Shown here one piece after another: positions 1-7,099 of a stretch of 18,118 bases of DNA. Both the position numbers and the translations under genes were made by a program. Source of the DNA: Pedobacter sp. (GTDB lineage Bacteria; Bacteroidota; Bacteroidia; Sphingobacteriales; Sphingobacteriaceae); the NCBI GenBank assembly GCA_004295885.1, contig SEDG01000018.1, positions 1 to 18,118 of the forward strand, written 5' to 3'. The notes under the pieces were generated by a model, which saw only the letters and a list, made by a program, of their open reading frames with translations, ran no database searches and was not told the DNA's origin. Numbering within the stretch: position 1 is the first letter of the stretch; the number at the start of each line of letters is the position of its first letter.

Positions 1-351
1 ATTAAAGCCAAGATCGAATACCAGAGAAAATATACATTAGCGGTATCTTGTTTGCTACTTTTCTTTATTGGTGCCCCATTGGGAGCCATCATCAGAAAAG
101 GGGGTTTAGGTTTGCCAGTTGTAATTGCTATCGTTTTCTTTTTAATTTATCATATCATCTCAACCGTAGCAGAAAAGTCAGCTAAAGAAGGTTCGTTAGA
201 CCCAACCTTCGGTATGTGGACGGCCATTATTATCCTCACGCCATTGGGTGTATTCTTAACTTATAAAGCAACAGTGGATTCTGCACTGTTTGATATTGAT
301 TATTACAAACAGCTCATCGTTGGTTTGTTCAAGCGTAAAAAGAAAGATTAG
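1..351 (+). CDS. LptF/LptG family permease, C-terminal part (partial)
   Basis: The reading frame is open from base 1, so only the last 116 residues or so are present. The visible part begins in a basic stretch (KAKIEYQRKY), followed by a membrane segment (LAVSCLLLFFIGAPLGAII), the typical family motif APLGAIIRKGGLGLP, a second membrane segment (VVIAIVFFLIYHIISTVAE) and a third (MWTAIIILTPLGVFLTYKA), and it ends in a lysine-rich tail. This is the usual C-terminal layout of YjgP/YjgQ (LptF/LptG) inner-membrane proteins, which move lipopolysaccharide from the inner membrane to the Lpt bridge. Which paralog it is cannot be decided from this fragment. It is followed by a hairpin at 405-439 and then by the inserted element. 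Its composition and function mark it as core chromosome. Confidence 0.9.
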   Translation: MKAKIEYQRKYTLAVSCLLLFFIGAPLGAIIRKGGLGLPVVIAIVFFLIYHIISTVAEKSAKEGSLDPTFGMWTAIIILTPLGVFLTYKATVDSALFDIDYYKQLIVGLFKRKKKD

Positions 352-383
352 AAAAAGAAGGTTCTGTCTTCCATTGCACTTAT

Positions 384-676
384 AGTCCCGCTTTTTGTTC
401 CAATCTTTTACCCCAAAATCCCTCAGGGGAGGGTAAAAGTATTTCCACGGTAATCGGGTTTATTTAATAAAGGCAGTAGTTCTTGGGGTTTGAATAGTTG
501 CCAGAAGAATATAGCCGATATGCAATATTCATCGGACAACTAAGCAGTTAACGGAAATGCGCTGGCGAACTTTGAAAATCTGTCGGCAAGCTAACTTGCC
601 TATGAAAAACAAGCTATCGTTAAATAAACCCTATTCAATTGATGCCATTTTTCATGGCAGGAAGAAAAGCGGGGCT
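384..676. other. Nested stem structure in chromosomal intergenic DNA, candidate structured RNA
   Basis: There is no credible gene between 352 and 949. Several stems nest without conflict. An outer stem pairs 384-395 with 665-676 (12 pairs, one G-U). A hairpin sits at 405-439. A long stem pairs 453-467 with 620-634 (about 14 of 15 pairs). Inside it are TAGTTG/CAACTA (495-500/537-542) with CCGAT/ATCGG (515-519/531-535), and GGCAAG-ctaa-CTTGCC (585-600). A last hairpin, TGCCAT/ATGGCA, lies at 643-659. I do not recognise the RNA family. It lacks the signature bases of tmRNA, RNase P RNA or SRP RNA. The coding strand is unclear because one stem favours plus and another favours minus. It lies left of the proposed attachment site, so it would belong to the chromosome. 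Confidence 0.4.
405..439 (+). terminator. Hairpin downstream of the permease gene, possible terminator
   Basis: A perfect 9-bp inverted repeat, CTTTTACCC (405-413) and GGGTAAAAG (431-439), encloses a loop that can itself pair CCC with GGG. It is followed by TATTT, a weak U tract. It could end permease transcription, or be one arm of the larger structure at 384-676. Confidence 0.35.
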
Positions 677-772
677 GAAGCAACCGATTGTTTACGCTCT
701 TTCATTTTCTAAACAAATTTTTGCTCTTTATTCCTTACTTATCAATGATATTTTATGCCAAATTATTGTCGG

Positions 773-784
773 CAAAGGTTGTAA
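773..784 (+). other. Left attachment site (attL), core repeat
   Basis: CAAAGGTTGTAA here is identical to 16764-16775. The match breaks off on both sides, as expected where chromosome and element sequences swap. At the right copy the repeat belongs to a larger dyad (ACAAAG, seven bases, CTTTGT), the usual shape of a tyrosine recombinase core site. Here only the left arm is kept. Confidence 0.5.
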
Positions 785-885
785 TATTGAATATCGATTT
801 AAGTGCTTAAAAATACGCCTTAAAGCGCTTTTATTGCATAAATCGGAGTGGTGCAACCTAAGGGTTCTCATTCTTTATTTAAGTT

Positions 886-903
886 TTGTCCCTAGATTGT
901 CCC
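886..903 (+). repeat. Paired TTGTCCC motif, candidate integrase arm site (left)
   Basis: TTGTCCC occurs at 886-892 and again at 897-903, 11 bp apart, about one helical turn. A matching pair lies just inside the right end (16699-16717) in the same orientation. I found only one isolated copy elsewhere in the window (on the minus strand near 4924-4930). Direct repeats near both ends of an element are typical arm-type sites for tyrosine recombinases. Confidence 0.5.
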
Positions 904-909
904 CTCGAA

Positions 910-942
910 TTGCCAGGGCTTTAATGAAATGAGCCCTAGCAA
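910..942 (-). terminator. Hairpin after the radC-type gene, possible terminator
   Basis: TTGCCAGGGCT (910-920) pairs with AGCCCTAGCAA (932-942) with one mismatch and an 11-base loop. It lies 8 bp past the stop codon of the minus-strand radC-type gene. No strong U tract follows, so termination would be weak or factor-assisted. Confidence 0.4.
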
Positions 943-949
943 TTAATAT

Positions 950-1405
950 TTACATCTGAGAATTATCAGCTAAACTGTAATAACCATTTGCCGTAATAAT
1001 CAAATGGTCAGCAACAATTATCTCTAGCATTCGTCCACTTACAACAATTTTCTTGGTAATCGCAATATCTTCAGGACTTGGGTTTAAATTTCCACTAGGA
1101 TGATTATGTGCCAGTACAATTGATGTAGCATTAGCTTTCAATGCAATGGAAAATATTACTCTCGGGTCAAGAACTGTCCCTGTCACTCCACCTTGAGAAA
1201 TGTGGGCTAATCCCAAAACTCGATTATTTCTGTTCAGTAGAATGATTTTGCATTGCTCTAACAATTGTAATTTACCTTTATCCCATTGCTGAATAAAGAT
1301 TTTGTAGCATTGGTCAGACTGATTTATTTTCGGTCTATCTTGCGCTTTAAATTTCGGATTGTAGCTTATTTGTACTTCAGCCACTTGATAAGTTTCTTTC
1401 ATCAT
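950..1405 (-). CDS. radC: RadC-like JAB/MPN domain protein
   Basis: This 151-residue protein has the JAMM signature of the RadC family: Glu50 in the first strand (LLEQCKIILLNRNN), His100 and His102 in AHNHPSG, Ser110 and Asp113 (PSPED). These would bind zinc. It consists of the JAB domain alone, without the N-terminal helix-hairpin-helix part of chromosomal RadC, as is usual for copies on mobile elements. The biochemical role of RadC proteins is unsettled. The old link to recombinational repair is doubtful, and the copies on plasmids, phages and islands are thought to serve the element, possibly in processing DNA ends. It is the first gene inside the left end. The start follows MMKETYQ, and either of the two methionines is possible. 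Confidence 0.85.
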   Translation of the reverse strand: MMKETYQVAEVQISYNPKFKAQDRPKINQSDQCYKIFIQQWDKGKLQLLEQCKIILLNRNNRVLGLAHISQGGVTGTVLDPRVIFSIALKANATSIVLAHNHPSGNLNPSPEDIAITKKIVVSGRMLEIIVADHLIITANGYYSLADNSQM

Positions 1406-1434
1406 AAGATTTTGATTAATTATGATGCCTTACC

Positions 1435-1540
1435 AAGCTTTAAGCTCAATCTAAGTCAAGGAGGAACGGAATAAATGGACGGTGTAAGGATGTGAGCGTT
1501 TATGCCGTAGTTCCTTGAAACGTGTTGAGATTAGAAGCTT
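1435..1540. repeat. Long imperfect hairpin between radC and the cargo operon
   Basis: The two halves pair in blocks: AAGCTT (1435-1440 with 1535-1540), CTCAA/TTGAG (1445-1449 with 1525-1529), TCAAGGA/TCCTTGA (1456-1462 with 1512-1518), ACGG/CCGT (1466-1469 with 1505-1508) and ATAAA/TTTAT (1471-1475 with 1499-1503). It sits downstream of the minus-strand four-gene operon and upstream of radC. It could terminate or process the operon transcript, or be a degenerate mobile repeat. Confidence 0.4.
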
Positions 1541-1567
1541 AAATTTGTATTATATTAATTAATAACC

Positions 1568-2545
1568 CTAAACAAAATCGCTTAAATCCCTTCGCATATT
1601 CCTCAGTTTGTTGCTTATCATATCAATAACATGTGGATATCTAGTTTCATCACTTGATGGAAGTTCATGAAGGCTCTTGATTAACTTTTCAATATCATTT
1701 ATGTTTAGCATTAAATGGTTCAAGATGTTTTCGCATTTCTCAATCCTAGACCTTTGGGAATTATCCTGTGCGTACAATTCCCTATTCAGGTCTGTAAGGT
1801 CTGTTCGAGCTTTCAATAGCGATTGATTTTCTTGCTCTAGTTTATCTATTGTGTGCTGAAGTTCATTCCTAATCGATGTAATGCTTTGAAGTGCTGAATA
1901 ATTCTGTTGTGATTCAATCTGCAACTTGCCAAACTCTTCATTTCTATTTTTTAAGTCCTCATTATATTTAGATTGCAATTGATGTATAGAACCATCGTAT
2001 TCCTCCCTTAGACTTTCCTGTCTTTTTTCATTCTCTCTTTGAGTCGCTAAAAGGGTTTCCGTATGCTTATCCTGCATTTCTTTAATGCGGATATGTAGGC
2101 CTTCTATATCATTTTTAAAAGTGCTTTCGTTCTCAATTAGCTCTGCATATTGAGCCTGAGTTTCTCTTAAGTCTTTGGACACTTTCTTATGATTCTCAAT
2201 GCTGACAACACTTGTGTCTGTTACTTTATAAATTCTTTTATCGGTCCCCGCTAAAATCCAAGCTTGATATATCTTCACACCAGATTTCACAAAAGGCATA
2301 ACGAAGGTGTAGAATAGTGCCACAATAAGAGGTAGAAGCCAGAAATTTAAATCATTGTTACGTGCTTTCTCAATTATTGTGAAATAGGTTACGCTTCCAT
2401 CCGTGCTAAGCTCTGCAAGCTTATAAAAGAATAGTGCTATGAAAATCTGATAATTGCAAATTAACCAAGCTATTACAAATGAGGATATGAAGGGATTACT
2501 AATTCTATCCTTTAGGTCTGAAAAGAAATCTTTAAGAGTGTCCAT
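1568..2545 (-). CDS. Two-TM membrane protein with long coiled coil, last gene of cargo operon
   Basis: I place the start at the internal methionine (325 residues, MDTLKDFFSDLKDR). This leaves 16 bp after the upstream gene, whereas the longer frame would overlap it by 38 bp, and it aligns with the second membrane protein at 7659-8471. Residues 17-19 are NPF, followed by a membrane segment at about 19-40 (SSFVIAWLICNYQIFIALFF) and a second at about 68-86. A heptad-rich region then runs from about residue 118 to 270, with many E, Q, K and L and little G or P. The C-terminus is helical and charged. I know no assigned function. As the product of the gene next to a caspase-like protease, it is a candidate membrane effector or protease substrate; that is inference from position only. 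Confidence 0.75.
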   Translation of the reverse strand: MDTLKDFFSDLKDRISNPFISSFVIAWLICNYQIFIALFFYKLAELSTDGSVTYFTIIEKARNNDLNFWLLPLIVALFYTFVMPFVKSGVKIYQAWILAGTDKRIYKVTDTSVVSIENHKKVSKDLRETQAQYAELIENESTFKNDIEGLHIRIKEMQDKHTETLLATQRENEKRQESLREEYDGSIHQLQSKYNEDLKNRNEEFGKLQIESQQNYSALQSITSIRNELQHTIDKLEQENQSLLKARTDLTDLNRELYAQDNSQRSRIEKCENILNHLMLNINDIEKLIKSLHELPSSDETRYPHVIDMISNKLRNMRRDLSDFV

Positions 2546-2561
2546 AGTAAATATTTTTAGT

Positions 2562-3350
2562 TTAATTGTTGAAATAGAAGGCTTCTTTTTGCTTCCCATA
2601 AATCTCGTTCAAAGCTTGCTCCATCATCAACTCGACTAGCTCTTCTTTACCATAACCACCAGTCGCGTCAATTGAATCATACAATTCTGGACCCAAAGCC
2701 ATTCGCTTGAATTCGGGGTCGTTGTACAATCGCCTTTTGACATATTCAAAACTCTGGATAAAAGTTTCTTTTGCATCTTTATAGAAAAAACTTGAATCAG
2801 GGGTTGAAGCTTCGAGATAGGCTGTTATGACATTTCCTTTTTTTATTAAAATTTCGAACATACTAGAAAAGTTCTGTAATATCTCATCAGGAAGAACTTC
2901 TTTACTAGCTGAAATATAGCCACTATAGGGTGATTTTAGTTCTGGATTGGTGCCGTTGAATAAATCACGTCCAAAGCACGAAGCAAGAGATATGTAAAGG
3001 GCATTGTTACACTGAATATTAATAACTCTAAAAAGGTCAATTAATTCAATCCAAGTTATCAATGATTTATCAGAACATACCAATCCATCACGATTTGCAC
3101 TTCCGTGCATTTCTAAATGTAATAGAAGCCCATCTGACATCAAATAAGCATTCTCAGAGATAAATTTCAAATACTCAACAAAAGACTTCTTTGTTGGGGC
3201 ATTGAAAAACTTATGCTTTATTCTTATATCATTTGGCTGAAAATATTCTATGCCTCTCTTAATAGTATCATCATATAATTCTTGCCCACTTTTAACATCG
3301 CCTTCAAACAGGCTCTGAATCACAAAAATATGCTTGATGTCGCCCACCAT
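2562..3350 (-). CDS. Caspase/CHAT-like putative cysteine protease
   Basis: The 262-residue protein has the order of a caspase-fold peptidase: an early strand (HIFVIQSLFEG), a helix, a strand ending in the putative catalytic histidine (LLLHLEMHGS, His82), a loop with a short hairpin (RDGLVCSDKSLITW), a helix (ELIDLFRVIN) and a strand ending in the putative nucleophile (ALYISLASCFG, Cys125). His-Gly followed about 40 residues later by a Cys-x-Gly motif is the hallmark of clan CD proteases such as CHAT and caspases. No signal peptide is seen. The gene is third in the operon, 5 bp after the preceding stop codon, and is followed by the membrane coiled-coil gene. Proteases of this fold act in bacterial immunity by cleaving an effector. 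The substrate here is unknown, and loss of catalysis cannot be excluded. Confidence 0.7.
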   Translation of the reverse strand: MVGDIKHIFVIQSLFEGDVKSGQELYDDTIKRGIEYFQPNDIRIKHKFFNAPTKKSFVEYLKFISENAYLMSDGLLLHLEMHGSANRDGLVCSDKSLITWIELIDLFRVINIQCNNALYISLASCFGRDLFNGTNPELKSPYSGYISASKEVLPDEILQNFSSMFEILIKKGNVITAYLEASTPDSSFFYKDAKETFIQSFEYVKRRLYNDPEFKRMALGPELYDSIDATGGYGKEELVELMMEQALNEIYGKQKEAFYFNN

Positions 3351-3355
3351 AATGA

Positions 3356-4177
3356 TTAAAACATAGATGTTTGAACTTGTAACTTAGGATAAAAAGCCCC
3401 TATTATCATAAAAGGATTTTTTGAAGGGTAGTGATGCAATTGGCTAGTGCCTAGAAATAAATGAAGGTCGTTCTCTTTCGTAAACTTTTCATAATACTTA
3501 AGCTTGACTGCTGAGATTGCTTTGCTTTCGTCTCCTTCACTTGATGCTAGCGTATTCCAAAATAATTGCCCTATCTCCCAGTCTTCAATCATCATTTTGC
3601 TTACTTTGCCATTATCATCTTCAAAGACATATCGGAACTTGTAAGGAAGTTTTCTTACGACTTCAAATGGATTCTCTGGTTGCTTGAATAAATTACCTTG
3701 AATACGCTCCCTCTCGAGAGCGGCCAACTTGTTTTTATCCCAATCTCTGTCAACAGCTTCAATCGTAAAATCAATAAATTTTGAAGGTTTAAACACAGCT
3801 AAGGATGTACAGACTTTCTTATCGTGTGCTTCACCAATTAGTTGACTCATATTAGTGTAAACCTTTTTAAGCGCTTGTTGCTTTCTTAAATACCAATTTG
3901 AAGCTGTATTTATGTGACCCAGTATCTTGATTTCTGATTCGTGAGAATGCGGGCGATAACTTTCTGGACGAAAATCACTCTCGTTCTTTACAAGGTCTAG
4001 TTCAATCCAGTCATACTTCTTATATTGTTGGTCATCATCCCTTTTCCTGAATGCTATTGGATAAATTCTTATCCAAGTGCCATCTTCCCTAAAGCCTGCA
4101 GTGCAGACCAGTTCATCGTATTTACTTGAAATTGTTGGGTATGTCTTAACTGCGATTAGTACTTTGGTGAGAGCCAT
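3356..4177 (-). CDS. Conserved protein of unknown function, partner of the DUF488 protein
   Basis: This 273-residue protein begins TKVLIAVKTYPTISSKYDEL and continues with a Cys-Thr-Ala-Gly-Phe and a GTWIRIYPIAFR segment. That strand-rich N-terminus looks well conserved, but I cannot name its domain. The middle is charged and helical. The C-terminal third has two further strand-like motifs, LPYKFRYVFEDDNG and LHLFLGTSQLHHYPSKNPF. There is no membrane segment. Its ATG follows directly on the TAA of the DUF488 gene (TAAATG, no spacer), so the two are almost certainly translationally coupled and may form a complex. My impression is that such a pair recurs in other genomes, but I cannot support that here. 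I assign no function. Confidence 0.75.
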   Translation of the reverse strand: MALTKVLIAVKTYPTISSKYDELVCTAGFREDGTWIRIYPIAFRKRDDDQQYKKYDWIELDLVKNESDFRPESYRPHSHESEIKILGHINTASNWYLRKQQALKKVYTNMSQLIGEAHDKKVCTSLAVFKPSKFIDFTIEAVDRDWDKNKLAALERERIQGNLFKQPENPFEVVRKLPYKFRYVFEDDNGKVSKMMIEDWEIGQLFWNTLASSEGDESKAISAVKLKYYEKFTKENDLHLFLGTSQLHHYPSKNPFMIIGAFYPKLQVQTSMF

Positions 4178-5059
4178 TTATATATGTCTAAGTGAGTACT
4201 TAAACTCAGGAAGAGCTTTAATAGCTTCTGCTAATGGCTTTCTATGGCATTGACAAATATCTGCCTCAAAACAAGTAAGAGCAACCCTTTCATTAAGTTT
4301 AAGTAACTCTAATATAGCAATTTGTATGGATAACTTCGCAGGTAACGTTTTTTTATAAGCTTTGAATAATTTATCATAATCGCTTTGGCCATTCAGTTCT
4401 TGCCTTTGATTTGATAATATTCCAACTTCTGGATAATGAACATATTTAATGTTTAAGCTATTACAATACTTGCTTAGTAATGTTTTGCTAAAACCGAATT
4501 TCATACTTAATGGATTGTTTCTAACATCAATTAAAACCTTTACATCTGCCTTTATAAGCTTATTTAAATATTCCTCTAATGAGGAGCCCTCATAGCCAAT
4601 GGTATATAAAATTGTTTCATTTCCTTTAATTCTTTCAAAATCAACCTTTGACAACTCGCTTTCTTTAAGAACTTCTTCTGCTATTATGCTGTTAATTGCC
4701 CAATAAGGGTAATGTTGATATGTATATTTAATAAGGCTATTCGAACTTAGTGTATGATAATGATTGTTTACTTCCCTTATAACTTTCTTGTCTTCCTCTT
4801 TTAAAGATTTTAGAAAATCTGATTTACTCGACATTGTATAGGAAGTTTCAGATTCAGTCAACAAACCTTTCTTAACCATAGTAATAAGGTCTGCTTTTAA
4901 AGAAAAAGAATAACAACCAAACTTATAAGGGACAAATTGATAGTCTGAGTTTAGTTGTCTCTGACTTACTAAGAAGATAAGCTTTTGTAGTTTGATTTTA
5001 TCAATCGTGCCACCAAATGACTTAAATAAAGCCAGAACAACCTTTCTTCTATAAAACAT
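4178..5059 (-). CDS. DUF4065-like N-terminus fused to DUF488 domain
   Basis: This is a 293-residue two-part protein. Residues 1-110 (GGTIDKIKLQKLIFL, then PYKFGCYSFSLKADL and KKGLL) resemble the SocA/DUF4065 (Panacea) type fold found in antitoxin-like proteins. Residues 150-293 are a clear DUF488 domain: TIGYEG at 153-158, DVRNNPLS at 178-185, YVHYPEVGI at 207-214, and CFEADICQCHR at 263-273. DUF488 proteins have no firmly established activity. The conserved Cys-x-Cys-His-Arg and Asp-Val-Arg motifs suggest a catalytic or nucleotide-binding role. It is the first gene of the four-gene operon, and a TACATTTG promoter box lies only 4 bp before the ATG, so its mRNA may be leaderless. It could be the sensor or regulator of the operon. 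Confidence 0.8.
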   Translation of the reverse strand: MFYRRKVVLALFKSFGGTIDKIKLQKLIFLVSQRQLNSDYQFVPYKFGCYSFSLKADLITMVKKGLLTESETSYTMSSKSDFLKSLKEEDKKVIREVNNHYHTLSSNSLIKYTYQHYPYWAINSIIAEEVLKESELSKVDFERIKGNETILYTIGYEGSSLEEYLNKLIKADVKVLIDVRNNPLSMKFGFSKTLLSKYCNSLNIKYVHYPEVGILSNQRQELNGQSDYDKLFKAYKKTLPAKLSIQIAILELLKLNERVALTCFEADICQCHRKPLAEAIKALPEFKYSLRHI

Positions 5060-5063
5060 TTTG

Positions 5064-5071
5064 CAAATGTA
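5064..5071 (-). promoter_or_regulatory. Candidate -7 box TACATTTG giving a leaderless transcript
   Basis: On the minus strand TACATTTG matches the Bacteroidota -7 consensus TAnnTTTG and is followed by CAAA and then the ATG of the DUF488-fusion gene. Transcription would begin at or next to the start codon. I see no clear -33 TTG at the expected distance, which lowers confidence. Confidence 0.4.
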
Positions 5072-5195
5072 ATCTAATCGTGCGTGAATTGGAAGGGTAG
5101 CTCAATTATTGTGCGTCTCATAATATTCTAAGCCCCCTTTCCTAAAGATTCCTATCCTTTGTAATAAGGTTGGAAATGGTAAGGTTCTTGAATCC

Positions 5196-6086
5196 CTAGA
5201 GATTATCCCAATCAAAACTGAAAGCGGGTTCGCCTGTTATCTTATAAACCTTCTCATCTTCAGTTGTTTCAATAAAGGAAAACTTGCCCTCCTTTACATC
5301 ATCTGCAAACTGCTCTAAAAACTCAGAATATTGCTGTTTTGGTATTAACCTTTTAGATTTGCCAATTATTGTTTCAATGGACTTTAGACTGCCAAGCATA
5401 TCTTTTTTTATATGGATATGAACCAAGCGTTTAAAATCTTCGTAATCATCAATTGTTGTTGCAACTTGCCCCTTAATGATTTTGTCGCTTATAAATAAAT
5501 TGTTCAAGAGGTGATTAACTATATCTAGCAACATCCCAAGTTGCTCTTTTTTCGGAATCTCCATTTCATGTAAAGCGTCATTACCAAGAAATCTGATAGA
5601 GTGTAAACGTTGAGATTCTTTTTTTGATAGATAACCCTTCAAATGAAGAGCGTCAATCTTAACTTCTAAATTGTCCTTTTTAATTTTTAAATGATTACAT
5701 ACAGCTTCAATAACAGCCCTTAAACCACCAGCAGTAAGCAAAAAAGCCTTTACCTTAAAGGAATTTATGGTCTCTATGTAAATTTGTTTGATTTTGTCGG
5801 GAAGATAAAAAGTATGTTTTAATTCACTGCCTTTAGGAAGATATGGAGGAAATATTTCGGCATCTTCATAATAGTCCATTTCACCTGAGCTTGTCTCTCT
5901 AAACATATGATTATCTCCAAATAGTTTCAGAAATGAAACATTTTCACAACCTAAACACTCTATTATTTGAAATTTCTCTATCCATTGATAGTTCTCGTCA
6001 TCTTCTGCTCCAGATTTCTTCTTTTCAGAGAGCATTCTGTGATTCCTTAAACCCTTACACTGTCCGCAGAAATATTTGTTATCCAT
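5196..6086 (-). CDS. Zinc-ribbon plus DUF4145 domain protein
   Basis: The 296-residue protein opens with two Cys-x2-Cys pairs (C7/C10 in FCGQCK, C44/C47 in CLGC), which should form a zinc ribbon. Residues about 95-195 are a DUF4145 domain: AFLLTAGGLRAVIEAVCNHL, then a helical stretch, then IRFLGNDALHEM with Arg165, Gly168-Asn169 and His173. DUF4145 is regarded as a HEPN-like helical domain. The Arg...His pair is placed like the RNase motif of HEPN toxins but with seven residues between, so activity is uncertain. The C-terminal 100 residues are helical and unassigned. These proteins are frequent in defence islands and restriction loci. It is co-oriented with the genes around it, 48 bp after the upstream gene. 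Confidence 0.75.
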   Translation of the reverse strand: MDNKYFCGQCKGLRNHRMLSEKKKSGAEDDENYQWIEKFQIIECLGCENVSFLKLFGDNHMFRETSSGEMDYYEDAEIFPPYLPKGSELKHTFYLPDKIKQIYIETINSFKVKAFLLTAGGLRAVIEAVCNHLKIKKDNLEVKIDALHLKGYLSKKESQRLHSIRFLGNDALHEMEIPKKEQLGMLLDIVNHLLNNLFISDKIIKGQVATTIDDYEDFKRLVHIHIKKDMLGSLKSIETIIGKSKRLIPKQQYSEFLEQFADDVKEGKFSFIETTEDEKVYKITGEPAFSFDWDNL

Positions 6087-6134
6087 AATTCTAAAATACT
6101 ATCAACCTGTTATGAAAATCTCTGTTAATCCTTC

Positions 6135-7088
6135 TTAACGAATAAATCCACGGCTACTGCCATTTATTGTTTCGTGATTAACAGTAGTGAAATTCAATAT
6201 ACCGTCCATTACAAGTTGATTTAATTCAGGAAGACTATTAAAGATAGCTAAGGCATCAGGGAATAGTTGAAAGTAGTCAGATAGAAACTTGCTTATAATC
6301 GCAGAGACTGTTTTTATGTTGAACATCGACATTTTTATGTGCTCATCCCCGCCTGCTCTAAATAAATTGGCAAATTGAAAAACACTCACATTTGAAGGAT
6401 GCGCATAAAGTGAGAAATAGTTGTATAAGGTGCCTGTTAGCTCGGGTTTGAAGCCCATAACATCGATAATCTGTTGCCAATGTAAGTATGACGCTGTATC
6501 TGCCGTCAAGTTAAGGCGATAGTCTTTATTTCTTATAGTCTTTGTAATTACTTCTTTATTTGCATCATCAAGATTACTATAAAATGAGGTAGCTATTATC
6601 TCCTGTTTCAAAGTTTTAATTTGTTCTGCCTCTTCAACTAGTTTTGCATTATTCTCATCTGACGAGACAGAAACTGCAAACCTCTGTCTATATTTAAGAC
6701 CACCGATTACCCAAAGTTTATATAAAACATCCTTTTGTTCTGGTGAATTTGTTACCTTATATATTAAATGAAATGTAGCTATTAATTCTGTTATGTTTCT
6801 TGCCCCAGAAGCTATTATTGTAGGGTCAATTAAATTAGTAATACGTGCTGAATGACCATCATCATAACTCATTCCATCTAACAGCCCTCGCAAATTTAAT
6901 GTTTTAGTAAAAAGCATTTGCAACATCATCTTGGCTTCTGCATCAGCACGATTATTGGCTGGCGCTGTATGTTGCTGTACCAATTGGAATAAACAATTAA
7001 CATAGATATCTAACGAATCCTTTGTGTCTTGCAATTCTTCAGCCAATAATATTCTTTTTGCTTCTGTTTCTAATTGTGAGTTAACCAT
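6135..7088 (-). CDS. All-helical protein of unknown function, DUF5677-like
   Basis: This 317-residue protein looks entirely helical, without signal peptide or membrane segment. Noticeable parts are NLRGLLDGMS at 65-73, a segment around 80-110 with IDPTIIASGARNITELIATF, a charged middle region, and YFSLYAHPSNVSVFQF at 224-239. The last motif (Tyr-x-x-x-Ala-His-Pro-Ser) resembles the conserved part of the DUF5677 family, but I am not certain of membership. It is the first of the minus-strand genes running leftward from the structured gap at 7100-7645, and may share a transcript with the DUF4145 gene. A TAACTTGG sequence at 7118-7111 on the minus strand is a weak -7 box for it. Confidence 0.6.
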   Translation of the reverse strand: MVNSQLETEAKRILLAEELQDTKDSLDIYVNCLFQLVQQHTAPANNRADAEAKMMLQMLFTKTLNLRGLLDGMSYDDGHSARITNLIDPTIIASGARNITELIATFHLIYKVTNSPEQKDVLYKLWVIGGLKYRQRFAVSVSSDENNAKLVEEAEQIKTLKQEIIATSFYSNLDDANKEVITKTIRNKDYRLNLTADTASYLHWQQIIDVMGFKPELTGTLYNYFSLYAHPSNVSVFQFANLFRAGGDEHIKMSMFNIKTVSAIISKFLSDYFQLFPDALAIFNSLPELNQLVMDGILNFTTVNHETINGSSRGFIR

Positions 7089-7099
7089 AATGATTAGGG

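Noticed and set aside
639..932. 97-codon frame on the plus strand
   Set aside because: Composition is not protein-like, it spans the attachment repeat and the TTGTCCC pair, and it overlaps the stems at 620-676.
352..950. tRNA or tmRNA gene as integration target
   Set aside because: No tRNA cloverleaf, CCA end or tmRNA start sequence is visible near the attachment repeat on either side.
1568..2545. Bacterial gasdermin as partner of the protease
   Set aside because: Gasdermins are strand-rich without classical membrane helices, while this protein has two hydrophobic helices and a coiled coil.
1568..2599. Longer 343-residue version of the first membrane protein
   Set aside because: It would overlap the protease gene by 38 bp, and its first 18 residues do not match the second membrane protein, which aligns from the internal Met.
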